Source: Bactericera cockerelli
Taxonomy: Eukaryota; Arthropoda; Insecta; Hemiptera; Triozidae
DNA: 64,000 nucleotides
Reading direction: 5' to 3'
Assembly: GCA_024516035.1 (NCBI GenBank)
Contig: CM044962.1
Location: 5,089,034-5,153,033, forward strand
The notes under the pieces were generated by a model. That model worked only from the letters and a program-made list of their open reading frames with translations. It had not been told where the DNA came from and ran no database searches. How positions within the stretch are numbered: the first letter of the stretch is position 1; the number at the start of each line of letters is the position of its first letter. The translations under genes were made by a program, and so were the position numbers. Shown piece by piece: positions 54,351 to 64,000 of this stretch.

Positions 54351-56138
54351 ATGGTTAGCAAGAAAAATATTACAGGTGGTTCTTCTTCTTTATTTCCCAA
54401 CACTCATTCTTGTCCCTTCTCATTCACACCTGCTTCTTCGGCTCTTCTTTTTGTAACCACTGACTCAGTCACCTCATTAACTTACTCAACCAATATACTC
54501 ACTTCTTCAGTCATCTTATCCACTCATCCCACAATATCATCAACCTACAGGATTATCTCTCACATTAATCCAACTATCGCATCTACTTACCCAACCTCGT
54601 CATCCTCTCGACCAGTTAACTCTTCGAATCATCCATCTACTCTTCCCACTCATCCATCTATCTCTTCCACTCATCCAGTTATCTCAACCAACCAGCCAGT
54701 TTCTTCCGCTGATCCATCCAACTCTTTTACTCACATATATAATTCACACAAGCAACCAGTTATCTCCTCCACTCATCAACCTACCTCTTTCACTCATCCA
54801 CCTACCTCATTCACGAACTCACTTATCGCACCCAACCAAACAATGATCTCCTCCACTCATCCACCTATCATACACATTAACCCAGTTATCACACCCAACC
54901 GAACAGCTATCTCCTCCACTCATCCACCTATCTCATCCACTCACACAGATATCGCGGCCATCCATGCAGCCTTTCATCCAGCCGTGTCATCCAACCAGGG
55001 AAACGTCACAGAGGTTAACCCTATACAAATGACCAATACTTCCTCATTATCTACTCTCTCACCCTTAGCAAGACCTTTTCAACCCAACGTACCTTGGTTT
55101 CCCAGCAACTGTCATTCACCTGTTCACTCTCAGAACACTACAAATAAATTAACCACGACTTCCTTAACCCGTAAATCTCCATACCTAACGATCATGCATC
55201 ACAACATGCAAAGTATCCGCAAAAAAATACCAAACATCGAAGTATTTCTGAAATCTTTGAAGAAGGATTCCAAGCTTGATCCTGATATTATTTGTTTCAC
55301 GGAAACTTGGTTGACGGAGCAGGCTTCACCTTGCTGCAATTTACCCGGCTACGTTAATACCGCTAGCTTCTATAGGCCGAAAAGCACGCCAGGCGGTGGA
55401 GTCTCTATATTTATCAAAGATACCCATAATTTCACTCCCCTTAATCTAAAAATAGATCCAGTTTTATTTAGTTTTGAATATGCTGCCGTCTCATCATCTA
55501 ACCATGACATTGCTGTGGTATGTATATACCGATCTAACAATCCGCTGTCTAACTTTGATGTCTTTGTGAACTGCTTAGATAGTTTGTTAGAGAAACTAAA
55601 AGCTTACAAATATATTATCGTAGCAACAGACCATAACATCAATCTCTTATGTCCCTCGAGCCAACGACTTACCTTACTATCCACTTTGAATGTACACAAT
55701 CTGAAACCCACAGTGGAAAGTGCCACCAGAGTAACATCTTCAACAAGTACATGCATTGACAATATATTTGTGAATTTCTCTCCCAAAAATATTGTCAACA
55801 GTGAAAAAAATATTTTTACCGACTTTGGGGATCACAAGCATGCCCAAATCATTTGCTTCCCTGTGGCGAAAGTAGAGAAATCTGAAAAAATACTCACCAG
55901 ACTCTTTTCACCCAACCAAATGGAATCCTTTACTTTGGCTCTGAACAAAGTGGACTTTTCTTCTCTTTACTCTATCACAGATGTTAACTTTCAACTTTCA
56001 CTCTTTTATAAAATATTTCTAAACCTATTTAATATCCATTTTCCTTATAAAACTATCTCAACAGGAGCAGGGAAAAAAAAAGGCTTGGATAACGAAGGGT
56101 ATCCTTATATCCAGTGCCAAGAAAAGGACTCTATTTAA
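54351..56138 (+). pseudogene. LINE ORF: Ser/Thr/Pro/His-rich N-terminus plus AP endonuclease
   Basis: 595 codons. Residues about 1..275 are a disordered, repetitive region with degenerate SSTHPxI units. Residues about 280..520 form an exonuclease-endonuclease-phosphatase domain that nicks target DNA: IMHHNMQSIRKK (Asn), CFTETWLTE (catalytic Glu), GGGVSIFI, VCIYRSNNP and DFGDHKHAQI (Asp-His; the usual motif has Ser-Asp-His). The position usually written GDFN reads ATDHN here. The frame is lost at an A9 run (56073..56081), after which the +1-shifted frame carries the expected continuation to the RT. The ATG is uncertain because the low-complexity sequence is open. Confidence 0.82.
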
Positions 56139-56352
56139 TCTTAGTCTCTATTCTGTAGATCCATCATTCCAATCCTATTATAGTTCCTACTGTAAAATAC
56201 TACAAAAAGTAGTACGGCTCGCCAAAAAACGCTTCACTATAACAACTATAAAGAAAGCCCCCAAAGAAAAGAAAGTAAAAACAATTTGGAATGTCGTTAA
56301 GAGCTTTTCTAAATCCAACACCACGAAAAATCGTCCTACATTAAACCTAAAA

Positions 56353-56504
56353 GTGGGAGACAAGTTAGTTGATAACCCAGAAAAAGTTGCTAACATCTTT
56401 AACGATTTCTGGCTCAACATTGCGGAGAAAATATCACCATCATCATCATCATCACCCCCACCTCCACTACCACCACCCCCACCTCCACTACCACCACCAT
56501 CATC

Positions 56505-56538
<34 letters not shown>

Positions 56539-57417
56539 CCCCCACCTCCACTACCACCACCCCCACCACCATCATCACCACCACAACCACTACCACCACC
56601 CCCACCACAATCATCATCACACCCAAGACCATCGTCATTACCCCCACCACAATCATCACCACCCCCACCACCACCATCATCATTATCATCATCATCATCA
56701 CAATCTCTTCCTACTACTTCATCCTCCTCTTTTTCTACTCCTTCTCTTACCCATGGCAATAGCTATCACGCTCCCACCCCCACCCCCTCCACTCATTCTC
56801 ATCCTCCCCCGCGCTTCTATCTCTCCCCCTGTACCCCATTAGAGATAGTCAAGATAGTCGGTACTATGCAAAATAAAACATCTTGCGGTGAGGACACCAT
56901 ACCTATGACTGTAATCAAGAAAGTCATACGACAAATTGCGCATCCTTTATCCTTGATCTTTAATTCTTCCTTTACCTCGGCTATTTTTCCTGACCTGTTC
57001 AAGAGCGCTATTATTACCCCAATTCACAAACAGAAAGGTCCTTTAACTGATGTAAATAACTTCAGACCAATATCGCTCCTGAACAGTTTCTCAAAAATCT
57101 TAGAAAAGCTTGTTGCTAACCGTCTCTCATCTTACCTAGAACGCCACAATCTCTTAACACAGCAGCAGTATGGATTTCGATCAGGCCGCTCAACCTCGGA
57201 CGCGGTTTCGAATTTTCTACAAAAGCTTGACTCTGCTCTTTCATCCGGGCAACATGCAGTTGCTGTGTTCTGCGACTTGAGCAAAGCTTTTGACTGCTGT
57301 AACCACCACATACTGCTATCTAAACTTCCCTCCTTTGGTCTAGTAGGGCCACCTTTGAAATGGTTTGAGTCCTACCCTCTCCCAGAGACAGCAAAAAGTC
57401 AAAGTACCTCTTCCTAA
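56353..57417 (+). pseudogene. LINE reverse transcriptase, N-terminal (fingers/palm) part
   Basis: 354 codons. A Pro/Ser-rich insertion encoded by (CCA/TCA)n at 56433..56720 interrupts the linker. RT motifs then follow: TSCGEDTIPMTVIKK, AIITPIHKQKG, NFRPISLLNSFSKILEKL, QYGFRSGRST and motif A VAVFCDLSKAFDCCNHHILL (catalytic Asp). The frame shifts near 57375, after KWFES, so the last 13 or so residues are not RT. Confidence 0.85.
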
Positions 57418-58891
57418 AAATATCTCTCAAAAGAAACATTTACCTATGTCTACTCTGACCCCTACGTCTTCTTCCAATTCCTCTCTCCCTATGTCTTCCT
57501 CCCTACTTTCCCATAGCCCTTCCATGGTCACTTCGCACTCTCACCTTCACCACACTTCTCATTCTTTAACATCTCACTTTTCACACACTGCACCTAGTTC
57601 TATGTCCATACATACTCCCCCAACCCCCCCCTTCGTGTCTCCCCTTCCTTCATCTCACCCTCTTCCCACCCACACTTTGTATTCTCACTCACTCAACCAC
57701 TCTTGTCATTCTTCAGCTTCTCACTTCCCTTGCTGCGCACCAACTACTTCCATACCTACTCGCTCCACCCCACTACCTCTGTCTTCCCTCATTCACCCCC
57801 AACCGCTCCCTCCCATTCCCTCCTCCCATTCTCACACACTCAATTACTCGCCTCATTATCCAACTTCTTACTATTCTCATCCATCTCATATATCTCACAC
57901 TGTACCTACATTAATCTCTAACAACTTCGAGCCCTCCTTCCCCTCTCCCCCTATTTCTTCCCACTGCTTCTCCTCTCAGCTCCAGGTTAGGGCGGGGGTA
58001 CCCCAGGGTTCGGTCCTTGGTCCTCTCCTGTACCTGCTCTACATGAATGACATCACCTCAGCAGATCCTACTGCTCACCTTACACTATTTGCAGATGACA
58101 CTACAATTCTAATCTGTGGTTCTGATGAGGCTGATGTCATGCATAGGGCGGAGGCAGTGATGACCAACATCCAGAACTGGTTCCGCCAAAACAAGCTACA
58201 CCTGAATGAGGGTAAAACTTCCTTTATGTATTTCAATTCCTCCTCTTCTACTCCTCTCCCTCCTATCCAAGCTAATAACCTCCTAATTCCACATTTTCCT
58301 GAATCTAAATTCCTTGGTCTGACTGTTGATAATAAGCTAAAATGGAAAACACACATAGAGCTTCTCCAGCCTAAGCTCGCTTCTTCTATTTTTGCTATTG
58401 GATCAGTCAGACGGAATGTTGATTACAGTGCTGCTCTCCTTTCCTATTTCTCCTATTTCCATAGCGTGATGAGCTACGCCATAATTTTCTGGGGTTTCTC
58501 TCATCACGCTAAACCTATCCTTATTCAACAGAAGAGGGCTGTGAGAACCATATTTGGACTTGGTTGGAGAGTTTCCTGCAAACCTGTCTTTAGGCAGCAG
58601 GGAATCCTCACATTCTATGCTCAGGTTATTCTGGACTCTTGTGTCTTGATACACAAATTATCTCCAAGCCTCCTCAAGCACAGTAATGTTCACAACTATA
58701 ATACGAGGAATAAGGATAAACTTGTAACAAGCAAAGTTATGGACAAATCATACTTGAAAGAGGGCATAAAACTGTTCAACAAAATTCCTCCGTCCATAAA
58801 AGAAATTCAAAACGTCATCCTATTCAAAAATGCCCTCAAAGAACATTTACTTGTGCTAGCCCCTTATTCATTTGAGGAGTTTCCAGGATAA
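57365..58891 (+). pseudogene. LINE reverse transcriptase, C-terminal part with Ser/Pro/His insertion
   Basis: The listed first codon is TTG, so this is an internal piece. Residues about 25..205 are a Ser/Pro/His/Thr-rich low-complexity segment between motif A and motif B, where active RTs have only about 30 residues. After it come motif B GVPQGSVLGPLLY, motif C LFADDTTIL (the catalytic Asp pair), NWFRQNKLHLNEGKT, FLGLTVDNKLKW and a C-terminal thumb/connection to 58891. Confidence 0.85.
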
Positions 58892-58924
58892 CTTGATGTA
58901 AGTCCACCTTCTTCTGTCCTCACT

Positions 58925-59100
58925 GTCATCATCATAATTTTCATTAAAATCATCACCATCACCACCAATACCCCCACCACCACCACCACCACCACCACCA
59001 CCACCACCACCACCACCACCCCCACCACCATCATCATGACCACCACCCTCATAATCATCATCATCACCACCATCAATACCATCATTATTCCCTCCTCCTC
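58925..59100 (+). repeat. (CAC/CAT)n microsatellite in the LINE 3' region
   Basis: Repeats of 'caccaccaccaccatcatc', similar to those at 56433..56720 inside the same LINE. The antisense Gly/Val-rich ORFs are artefacts. Confidence 0.85.
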
Positions 59101-59470
59101 CTCCCCCACCTATTCTTCTAATTCTACAATATATGCATACACCTATTATTATTTTTATATATACATATATTATATTTAATTTTAAGTACCCTTGACGTTG
59201 TACACGTACAATAATGTATAATTTGTACAAAAAAATATAATAAATAAATAAATAAATAAATAGCACAAAAGGGTGACAGAAAGAAAATTTCCCTTTCTCC
59301 CACTCTCGAGCTTTCTCCCCTCAATTAGCCCCCCCCTTCCCCCTCCATTGAGATAAAGGGGGCTAATCAGAAAGACAATACCGTAGAAAATGAAGCTCTA
59401 TTTATAGCTAACCCAATATCGCCACTCAGGCGCCACGCCGCAGAAGTTTTTCTCTTATCTCTGCAATTGT

Positions 59471-59815
59471 CAGTCTCCGTGGCGTAACGGTTGTGACCAC
59501 TGACTGTGGTCCAGAGATCCTGAGTTCGATTCCCGGGTTGGGATTTTTTTTTTACATAACAGGGTTGGTGTTAGAAAGGGCGTCTGGCCGAAAAATTCTG
59601 AAGTCATCATCGTAGGGTGACGTCATCGTGAACGATGGTAGCCAGACAGTGGAGGAATGACTCAGCATTTCTACCACTGTCTTTACAAGGAGTCTAATAA
59701 TTGACAAGGGCCCCCAGAACCAAGCCAATGCTGGTCTACTCCCTGTTTATAGTCCCCCAGCCAGACTGCTGGTCTACTCCCTGTTTACAGTCGCCCAGCC
59801 AGACTGGGTTCCAAA
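59471..59815 (+). mobile_element. tRNA-derived SINE (family E), full length
   Basis: Head 'ctccgtggcgtaacggttg' and 'gagttcgattcccggg' (B box), a T9 run, then a body with 'ggcgtctggccgaaaaat', 'agccagacagtggagga' and a terminal duplication of 'ctggtctactccctgttta' (about 59729 and 59769). Confidence 0.72.
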
Positions 59816-60007
59816 GTAGGTGTGACTTCGGTTTGGTCAACAACCAAATCTTAATTTTGAGGATTTTTTTTTCCAGATGAGTGATTCACAACTCTTTTTA
59901 TTTTGTAGCTATGAAACAGGAGCTACTGTAGACGCTTGTGGCTCAGTGGCTATCATATTTTTTCATATTTTGTGTCAATCACAAAGGTGATATCATAATT
60001 ACTCAAT

Positions 60008-60090
60008 TTGTCTAAAAAAAGAAAGACAAGGAGAGAGAGAGAGACAAAGAGAGAGAGAGAAACAGAAGGAGAGAGAGAGAAACAGAAGGT

Positions 60091-60144
<54 letters not shown>

Positions 60145-60265
60145 AACAGAAGGAGAGAAAGAGAGAGAGAAAGAGAGAGTGAGAGACAAAGAGAGAGAAA
60201 CAGAAAGAGAGAGAGAGAGAAACAGAAGGAGAGAGAGAGAGAAAGAGAAGGAAGGAAGGTATACA
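60008..60265 (+). repeat. (GA)n microsatellite with 'aacagaagga' interruptions
   Basis: Alternating gagaga and 'gaaacagaaggagag' units. All ORFs here are repeat-derived. Confidence 0.9.
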
Positions 60266-60654
60266 GAAGATAACAATAAAGTGTATTACAAGATAGCAAT
60301 GGGATTGTGAGCTCAAAGGAAAGATATAAAATATGTTTTTTATATAGCTATTTACAAAAAAGAAAAATGTTGTGTAATTCTACAAAGTAGAATACTAGAG
60401 GAAAAGAAAAAATAATATGATAAAGTAAAAGAGGAGGGAAACAGTATGACTGATGAAAATACAATGAGAGAATAGAGAGAGAGAGAGAGTGTGTATGAGT
60501 AAACATCTATCATCTACATACATAATGTTAAGTCAGTTAGTTAATCAGTTAGAATTCAAATCTCAATATCATCCTTGTAAAAAATTGTATATGAAAGAAC
60601 CTAAGATTACTTACACGTAAGAGTACCAATGTATTTCACTTTTTCCTACGCAAT

Positions 60655-60800
60655 ATCGACCTTGGTAGCTCGGTGGATAAGCCGGCAGAGTCCTAACCTG
60701 AAGGTCGCAAGCTCGAATACCAAGTTATGCATTAATTTAAGCGAGTTGGAGTAATATCACGATTGTGATGAACTTACACATGATAGCAATGGCGCTGTCC
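60655..60800 (+). mobile_element. tRNA-derived SINE (family D)
   Basis: 'tagctcggtggataagccgg', 'aaggtcgcaagctcgaatac' and the body 'agcgagttggagtaatatc' match the copies at 36412 and 8600 in order. Confidence 0.6.
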
Positions 60801-61204
60801 CTAGACAATCCAGAGCACATTAAACATATATTATCTTTCTCCACGGCCAATAACGTCCGGACATAGATTTTTTTTTATATCTTTAGTTGGAACAGCTGTT
60901 GTCAATAGTGTAAAACACACGTGTATGCTATTAAGCCTTCAATAGAGCCTTTGGTGCTATAACTTTTCAGATTTAATAACACCTTCATAGATTTATTTAC
61001 AAATACCTATCTGTCAAGTATTGCAGTTATTGGCTTTCGTAATCTGACCGTTAGTAGCTTGACCGTTTCTTTTATCTTGAACATTTTGGGGCTCTGAACA
61101 TGCTGATCCGAGCTTCGGTTATGAGAAGCGGTGGTTCGAACCCCAAGAAAGTCAAAAAAAATAGTCAAGCGGGTTCAGTCAATTGAGATATCACTCTGAT
61201 AATT

Positions 61205-61365
61205 ATTACTCTCTATTCGCTGGAAGAACACAAACCAGCTACTCAAATTAATTTCAGCCAGCCTGAGTGGGGCTGGAAATAGTCAGCAGCACAAAGGTTC
61301 GAATTGGAATGGTCACCCATCCAAGACCTAGCCTCACTAGACGTTGCTTAACTTTAGTGACAACA
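61205..61365 (-). mobile_element. 5S rRNA-derived SINE
   Basis: On the minus strand 'aagttaagcaacgtc' and 'ttggatgggtgaccattcc' (5S-like boxes) are followed by 'cccactcaggctggctg' and 'taatttgagtagctgg', the same order as at 45678..45900. The 5' third of the 5S part is missing. Confidence 0.72.
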
Positions 61366-61409
61366 TGAAAATGCTTCTTCGTCGATGGTCAGGCTGCGCT
61401 TGCTCAAAT

Positions 61410-61460
61410 AAGTACATGCAACTACTCATTTTTCTGTTTATACTGATACTGAATTATTAT
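61410..61460 (+). repeat. Retrozyme-like monomer fragment (3' tail)
   Basis: 'tctgtttatactgata' preceded by 'agtacatgcaactactca' matches the tail of the hammerhead repeats. No ribozyme core. Confidence 0.5.
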
Positions 61461-61714
61461 GTAATTGAGGGTTCGGTGGAAGAGAAAGCCTTCACTAACT
61501 TTTCTACTGTCAATTATATTTCATATCCTGAGTTTACCAATAAATTATTACATAATAATAAAGTATATAATTCTAATATAATAATATAAAAAAAACAATA
61601 AGTTTTCATTACATAAAGTGACATCATCTTTCTCTTGGGACGGGGCCAAATGCATGTAGAATATTCATATCCAGTCAGGACAAGTGGATGTGGAGTATCA
61701 TCATGACATCTCCC

Positions 61715-62495
61715 TTTATTCCTTCTCTCTCTCTTTCTCTCTCTCTATCTCTCTTCCTTCTCTTTTCCTCCTCTCTCTTTTCCATTATAAGTTAGCTCTT
61801 AGGTTAGGGGAATTATATGATGTAAAAAAAACCAATGAAACAATTTGTAATATTATCAAATCAAATCAAAAATCTTACTATCTCTCTTCCTTTTTCTCTC
61901 TTTCCCTTCCTTCTACTATTTCTCTCTCTCTCCCTTCCTTCTTCTCTCCATCCTTTTCTTTTTCTCTTCTTATTCTCTCTCTCTCTTCTTTTTCTCTTTC
62001 TTTTCCTTTTCTCGCTTTCTCTTCCTTTTCTCTTTCTCTTCTTTTTCTCTCTCTCTTCCTTTTTCTTTCTCTCCTTTCTCTCTATCTCTTCTTTTCTCCA
62101 TTTGTCTCTCTTTCTTGTTCTCTCCCTCTCTCTCTTCTTTCTTCCTCTCTCTCTCTTCTTTCTTCTCTCTCTCTCTTTTTTATTCTTCTTCTTCTTCTCT
62201 CTCTCTCTCTTCCTTCTTATCTATCTCTTTTTATTTCCTCTCTCTCTTCTATCTTCTCTCTTTCTCTCTCTCTCTCACTCTCTTTTTTCTTCTCTTTCTT
62301 CTCTCTCTCTCTCACTCTCTTTTTCCTTCTCTTTCTTCTCTCTCTCTCTCTCTCACTCTCTTTTTCCTTCTCTTCATTCTTCTTTAATTTCCTTCTTCTC
62401 TCTCTTCCTTCTTATCTCTCTCTTTTTCTCTCATCTCTCTCTCTCTCTATCTTTCTCCTTCTCTCTCCCTTTTTCTTCTTCTCTCTCTCCCCCAG
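61715..62495 (+). repeat. CT-rich microsatellite tract
   Basis: Long (ct)n/(ttct)n runs, broken only at 61790..61890 by ordinary sequence. The 320- and 273-residue ORFs across it are Ser/Leu/Phe artefacts. Confidence 0.9.
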
Positions 62496-62694
62496 TCTAT
62501 CTAACCTCTACTTTTTTAGTACCTATTCAAACAACAATATTATTTATTCATGTGAGCGATCACTACAAACTTTCGTACAGCACATGTGGAAGTGTTGTAC
62601 GTACATTAATGGAGATGTTCTCAGCCAACTTTCAGACAACAGATAGCGGAAGTTAATGGGGAGTGGGTAGAGGGGAGTAGATAGGGAGATGATA

Positions 62695-62846
62695 TTGGAG
62701 GAGAAGGAGGGAGGGAGAGAGAGAGAGAGAGAGAGAGAGAAATAGAGTGAAAGAGAGAAAGAAAGAGAGAGAGAGTGTGAAAGAAAGAGAAAGAGAGAGA
62801 GTGGGAAAGAAAGAGAGAGAGGGAGAGAGAGAGAGAAAAAAAAAAT
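62695..62846 (+). repeat. (GA)n microsatellite
   Basis: 'gagagagagagagaga' runs with 'gtgaaagaaagag' interruptions. Confidence 0.85.
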
Positions 62847-63164
62847 ATGGCCTACATTTCATTCTCATTTTCTTTAAAAAAATGGAAAATTGGATTTTTG
62901 AGAAAAAAATTTAAACTATAGTTCTTTACCTAAAAAATTGGAGTTATAGTCCCAATAACGACGAAATTTTGTATGAAAAAAAAAGGAAAAAAATAAATAT
63001 ATGAATAAGATTATAACTTTCCAAAAAAATATTATTGAACAACTTTTGTTCAGAAATAAAATCATAACTATGATAAGTACTCGTAATAAATCAAAGCTAA
63101 CCATTTTTCAACACCTGAGCACAAAATACATTAAGAAAAGAAGAAGCTATCTCTTGTCAGAATT

Positions 63165-63345
63165 GTAATAATAAAAACATCGCCTTATTTATACGGCTCA
63201 TTTATTACTATTGAGTCCCATCATGCCAGCAGTAAATGCCCAAGACGTATTATTATGAGGTCGAAATCCCAAATGGGAGGAAAACTTGTCATGTCCCGGC
63301 GGAGTTTTGAACCCGCGATCTCTGGATTACCAGTCGGTCTCTTAT
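63165..63345 (-). mobile_element. tRNA-derived SINE (family A), 5' head damaged
   Basis: 'catcgccttatttatac', 'gcccaagacgtattatt' and 'catgtcccggcggag' match the copy at 37079. The A-box half is lost after 63340. Confidence 0.65.
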
Positions 63346-63749
63346 ACGACGGTAGTTTCTAACAGTTTTAACAGCAAAAAATTAATAGAAAAAAAACAGA
63401 ACCTACGGGTAAAAGAAGACTACGGATACCCTATCCCAAAAATGTCCGTTCTAAGTTATTTTAGAAAACTTTTTAATGATTGTCGTTCAACCTTAGTCCG
63501 ACGCAAAACTTTCAATATTAAATTTCAACCTTTCTAATTGTTAGAACGGTGACCAACCGCAGAAGATTTTTTTATTTGTGAGTTTTGAAATGAGCAGTGG
63601 GACATTTTATTTCTAGACCTCGGTGGTTTTTACGGTCGTCAAAGGTTTTTGGGACGATTTTTTACTATCTGACCTGGTTATTTTCAATGAAACCCATACA
63701 ATTAGCACTGCGACCTAATTAGATCTATTGTGATCAGTTGATTCTATTT

Positions 63750-63880
63750 GGTTAATTGGTTTTAACGTCCCGATTTGAGAATTTTGAGCTAGATAGTCAG
63801 GACTGGGGTTTCACCCTCCATTCGCTGAGAATCGTACCAGCTATCCACATTCACCTCCCATCCAGCTTGAGGAACAGTTG
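63750..63880 (-). mobile_element. 5S-derived SINE, 3' body
   Basis: On the minus strand 'gctggtacgattctcagcg' and 'aatggagggtgaaa' lead to 'gggacgttaaaacc', parallel to 45835..45895. No 5S head. Confidence 0.5.
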
Positions 63881-64000
63881 GTTGATGTCTTTTGAATTTT
63901 GGTTAAGGATTATTTTATTTGGCTCATTGGTTTTTTCCTTGAGGTGTGACACCACAATTTTCATTATCTTCAGAAAATTAGTCAAAATTCGGCGAGTCAA

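Larger units (their letters stand above)
54351..59262 (+). mobile_element. LINE (jockey/CR1-like non-LTR retrotransposon), decayed
   Basis: An apurinic-type endonuclease, then reverse transcriptase, then a 3' tail ending in (aata)n at about 59236..59262. Domain order and RT motifs place it in the jockey/CR1 group; the exact clade needs a phylogeny. There are at least two frameshifts (A9 run at 56073..56081; about 57375) and three low-complexity segments within the coding region. The 5' end is unclear, within GA repeats before 54351. Confidence 0.88.

Noticed and set aside
56187..56759. Gly/Asp-rich antisense ORF in the LINE
   Set aside because: It is the reverse complement of the (CCA/TCA)n insertion.
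58115..58135. Another hammerhead-like 'ctgatgaggctgatg' in the LINE
   Set aside because: It has no GAAA strand, no stem II partner and lies within RT coding sequence.
61684..62656. 320- and 273-residue overlapping ORFs
   Set aside because: Same reason: overlapping frames across a CT-rich tract, no domain, Ser/Leu/Phe only.

Overview
This window looks like animal nuclear DNA, most likely from an arthropod and possibly an insect; this is inferred from protein similarity and repeat style. It is AT-rich, crowded with short tRNA-derived and 5S-rRNA-derived SINEs, GA/CT microsatellites, Helitrons, MITE-like foldbacks, one LINE and one very large DNA transposon. No rRNA gene, convincing functional tRNA gene or CRISPR array is visible.

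The only host-gene coding sequence I can support is two paralogous 136-bp exons on the minus strand (44544..44679 and 2982..3117). Both encode the pore loop of a small-conductance Ca2+-activated K+ channel (SK/KCNN). They have identical boundaries and phases, so splicing both into one mRNA would shift the frame. They therefore look like mutually exclusive pore exons, one with a GYGD filter and the other with GFGD. Nearly everything else is then intronic. Each exon is followed, in the direction of transcription, by a minisatellite whose unit contains the exon's own 5' splice donor: about 40 copies beside the upstream exon and a shorter, irregular array beside the downstream one.

Between the two exons sits a complete Polinton/Maverick (adintovirus-like) element at 13587..31839, 18,253 bp. 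It has a perfect 6-bp target duplication (CAAATG) and long modular terminal inverted repeats. Rightward genes at the left end include a coiled-coil protein and a chromodomain integrase. A leftward block holds an RNase-H-like unknown, a protein-primed PolB and three small unknowns. The leftward capsid block runs PLA2/core protein, adenain-like protease, minor capsid (penton), major capsid (hexon). The rightward ATPase and a conserved C-terminal-domain protein sit at the right end. Capsid and ATPase genes are open, but integrase and PolB carry single-base frameshifts, several at homopolymers.

The strongest unexpected item is a set of hammerhead ribozyme motifs (8374..8434 plus; 41128..41188 and 41275..41335 minus) inside roughly 145-bp tandem monomers. 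These look like small animal retrozymes. The best copy has an intact core, an 11-bp stem I with an internal loop, a 4-bp stem II, a minimal stem III and a GUC cleavage site.

The right third (45 to 64 kb) is repeat-dominated: a 2.6-kb purine/pyrimidine tract, a 2.1-kb foldback with 400-bp TIRs and a nested Helitron, a jockey/CR1-like LINE (54.35 to 59.26 kb) with low-complexity insertions inside its reading frames, and more SINEs. A hAT-type element at 37455..38743 has a perfect 8-bp duplication and also contains a Helitron. All calls come from reading the sequence; no database search was run.
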